A stretch of DNA of 64,000 bases from NCBI RefSeq assembly GCF_032854445.1, contig NC_088296.1, forward strand, positions 17,473,485 through 17,537,484, in the 5' to 3' direction. Numbering within the stretch: position 1 is the stretch's first letter; the number at the start of each line of letters is the position of its first letter. This DNA is from Liolophura sinensis (Eukaryota; Mollusca; Polyplacophora; Chitonida; Chitonidae). The position numbers were made by a program, and so were the translations under genes. Shown here piece by piece: positions 62,201 to 64,000 of the stretch. The notes under the pieces are model-generated. The model saw nothing but the letters and a program-made list of their open reading frames with translations. It was not told the origin of the DNA and did no database searches.

Positions 62201-64000
62201 CTAAATAATCCCTCTGTTTTACGCATATTTTGTGTCAGTGGTAGGAAATATTTGGAAGTGATGTCATCGATGACCATACTGGGAAAGTGGGAACAGTTTA
62301 GCACCCCTACTCCCTGTCTCCCCTTCCCCTCCCCCCCACCACACACACATTTTGCAGCAAAGTTGTTTTGACAGCTATCATCATTGCCGTCACCACAGCA
62401 GGCTGTTAATTTCCTGACTGACCTTTGTTGGCCTTGGGAAGAGTAGTTCTCAAGAAGCCATTTTTAGCCCCTAAGATGAAAGCCAGAGAAGCTGTTTTGT
62501 ACATGTACATGTACTTTCATATGTTAGGCCACATCATAACACTTTTGTGTTAAGAAAAACAAAAAACGAACGCTTCATTTATCCTGTAAGTCATAATCAA
62601 ATGTGAATCATCCGTGAGGATTTTTATACGTGTGTAGTCACTCAGTGTATCTACATCTGTACATAACATGTGGGGAAGTTTGTCAGTAAATTGCCAAGGT
62701 CGGTGGTTTTATTCGGAGATTACAGATTCCTCCATCCTAAAAGTTGACTGTTATCAAGCAAGCTTGAATATAAACAGAAGCCAACAGAGATAGTGTCCTG
62801 CACCAGATAGTGTTTTACAGGGGGCAGACTGTTTGGTACAGGACAAAACTGCCATATAGTTAACAATGTAACTGGTTTAAAAAATGCGATTAGCCATAAG
62901 GTTTGTCATTATGTCCTCCATCAACTTAAAAAGGCTTGTCATGAAAGTGAAAGAATTTTTGTGTAAGGCGTTATACAACAATGAAATGAAATGAAAAAAC
63001 TACACCATGTAAATTTGCTGATTCAATGAAATCAGCAACCCTCTGAAATGAAAAATTTAGTCCAGTGTCAGGATATTCACACCAAAAGCAAACAAGAAAA
63101 AAAAACACCTGTAACATGAATTCTTCTTCGTTCTGCACCTAGGTTTATAATGGCCGTCACCATTGGCGACCGTCATTTTCCGAGAGTCGAGGGAACCAAT
63201 AAGAAAGAGGCGCGAAAAGAAGCAGCAGACGTGGCGCTGCGACTTCTAGTGGAGGAAGGCGCTTTCAACACGAGCAAGAAAAAGAAGAAGAACGTAAGTT
63301 GGTCCAAATTTTTATTTTGATGAGTGAGAATGTTTTCATCCCAGGGGCCATCAGAATTAGATTGTGTGGTATACCAAGCTAACAATGAAGCTATAGAAAG
63401 TCTGCTTTGTTGCCAAACTCCCAATTCTCAAGTTAGTTATTTTAAGTGAAGACGAAAAAAGATTTAAAAAAAAAGTCATATTAATATACAAGTATGAAGT
63501 TTTCAGTGTGTTTTTCTTCCGTTTCACTTTAACAGCTGCTTTAATATCCCATCTATCCTTTATTGGAAGATCTTGAAATCATAACAGATGCTAAGCATTT
63601 TGCCTGCCTTTAGTTTAGAATGCCTTGTATGACAAAGAAAGCCGAATTATTTGGATTTTGTTACTCCTATACCTGAGGAGTAGTTAAAAACAAAATGTGT
63701 GGTAGTTTCTGTAGAAGAAGCCACGTGATGAAATTCCATAGACATGACATTGAATGTGGCAGATATCACATTGAGTGAAGCAAGACTGCGTTGACATTGA
63801 ATGCTGTAGATATCATGTTGAGAGAGGCAAGACTGGATTATGACATTGAATGTGGCAGATATCACGTTGATGAGGCAAGACTGCGTTGACATTGAATGCT
63901 GTAGATATCATGTTGAGAGAGGCAAGACTGGATTATGACATTGAATGTGGCAGATATCACGTTGATGAGGCAAGACTGCGTTGACATTGAATGCTGTAGA
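58967..64000 (+). CDS. ADAR: ADAR1-type adenosine deaminase acting on RNA, N-terminal part (partial)
   Basis: ADAR1 edits adenosine to inosine in double-stranded RNA. Exons seen: 58952-59200, 60404-61683 and 63143-63293, in consistent phase. Domains, numbered from ATG 58967: Arg/Gly-rich tail (1-78); Z-alpha winged helix (79-146) with Lys116, Asn120, Tyr124 and Trp142 matching human K169, N173, Y177 and W195; acidic stretch (163-192); second winged helix (about 212-286) that keeps Asn253 but not the tyrosine, like Z-beta; Ser/Thr linker; dsRNA-binding domain from NPISALMEYAQ (474) through KKEARKEAADVALRLL. Further dsRBDs and the deaminase domain would lie right of 64000. Z plus dsRBD also occurs in the fish kinase PKZ, but the NPISALMEYA dsRBD fits ADAR1. 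The editing role is inferred, as the catalytic part is not seen. Confidence 0.87.
60088..60313 (-). mobile_element. SINE, reverse, near full length
   Basis: (TTTA)n, GATTGGTGTTGTACGCCGTA, CTCAAGAATATTTCATTTAT, GCGCTACGCTGGCGTGCTGA and GAGAGGCCCCC. It lies antisense in the ADAR1-type intron 2, 90 bp before exon 3. Confidence 0.88.
60404..61683 (+). CDS. ADAR: ADAR1-type exon 3: both Z domains and start of dsRBD1
   Basis: A 1280 nt exon after acceptor CACGTAG; donor GTGAGT at 61684. It starts KARYPVRKQLVRTIIDLMCR, earlier than the first ATG-like codon, and ends inside Arg505 of IGPPHNQR. It contains the Z-alpha domain, a run of more than 20 acidic residues, the second Z domain, two SGSxRPLPPH motifs and the first helix of dsRBD1. 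Confidence 0.92.
61684..62085 (+). repeat. 19 bp GTGAGRCATGATATCAGAG array, ~21 copies, starting at the exon 3 donor
   Basis: The first unit is the splice donor itself (exon end CAGAG, then GTGAGTCACGATATCAGAG). Each later unit repeats AGAGGTGAG or AGAGGTGGG. It fills the first 400 bp of the intron. Confidence 0.95.
62086..63142 (+). other. Rest of ADAR1-type intron 3
   Basis: About 1 kb with no repeat array or exon seen. It contains CCCCTCCCCCCCACCACACA and TACATGTACATGTAC runs. Confidence 0.6.
63143..63293 (+). CDS. ADAR: ADAR1-type exon 4: rest of dsRBD1
   Basis: 151 nt, acceptor CACCTAG, donor GTAAGT at 63294. It encodes FIMAVTIGDRHFPRVEGTNK, KEARKEAADVALRLL and a lysine-rich end (KKKKKN). 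The KKEARKEAA helix carries the lysines that contact the dsRNA backbone in dsRBDs. Confidence 0.9.
63735..64000. repeat. ~97 bp dimeric tandem repeat running off the right edge
   Basis: Two ~48 bp half-units alternate: GACATTGAATGTGGCAGATA with CGTTGATGAGGCAAGACTGC, and GACATTGAATGCTGTAGATA with GTTGAGAGAGGCAAGACTGG. In the intron after exon 4; its end is not seen. Confidence 0.9.

Overview
The window looks like animal nuclear DNA, most likely from a mollusc. This rests on intron-rich genes with GT-AG introns, AT-rich non-coding DNA full of ACATGTA words, many minisatellites, and more than 25 copies of one tRNA-derived SINE. The species call is an inference. I recognise four protein-coding genes. 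I joined their exons by hand from homology to remembered family members and from splice signals, so boundaries are precise but not backed by transcripts.

Layout. (1) 1-12209, minus strand: the 5' end of an ADAM10 metalloprotease gene. It has a signal-peptide exon (12152-12209), an 11.1 kb first intron full of tandem repeats, and two prodomain exons (873-1008, 486-604); the rest lies off the left edge. (2) 12.4-24.7 kb: spacer and probable long 3' UTR of the next gene, holding SINEs, minisatellites and a 208 bp foldback element. (3) 24746-30191, minus: a complete RAB27 gene (five coding exons, 228 residues), with a likely non-coding first exon ending at 43986 and a promoter near 44.1 kb. (4) 44.2-50.7 kb: spacer dominated by repeats, including an 18 bp array that opens long spurious frames on both strands. 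(5) 50974-57510, minus: a complete AP-3 sigma gene (190 residues) carrying two tandem, alternative copies of exon 4. (6) 57.5-58.0 kb: a divergent promoter, then on the plus strand an ADAR1-type RNA-editing gene (RGG tail, Z-alpha domain, degenerate second Z domain, first dsRNA-binding domain). Its remaining domains lie off the right edge.

How the genes may relate. RAB27 and AP-3 both act in biogenesis and secretion of lysosome-related organelles. Both promoters carry the perfect 10 bp palindrome GTCACGTGAC, which is the consensus CLEAR element bound by MiT/TFE factors such as TFEB. The only other copy I found lies in ADAM10 intron 1. ADAR1 shares the AP-3 sigma promoter region and would edit double-stranded RNA such as that formed by inverted SINE pairs.

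The strongest novel signal is the duplicated AP-3 sigma exon. Its two 72 nt copies differ at about ten synonymous codons but only two amino acids, and the exon encodes much of the acidic-dileucine cargo pocket. Second are the shared CLEAR palindromes. Third is an ADAR1 intron minisatellite made of about 21 copies of the exon's own splice donor.
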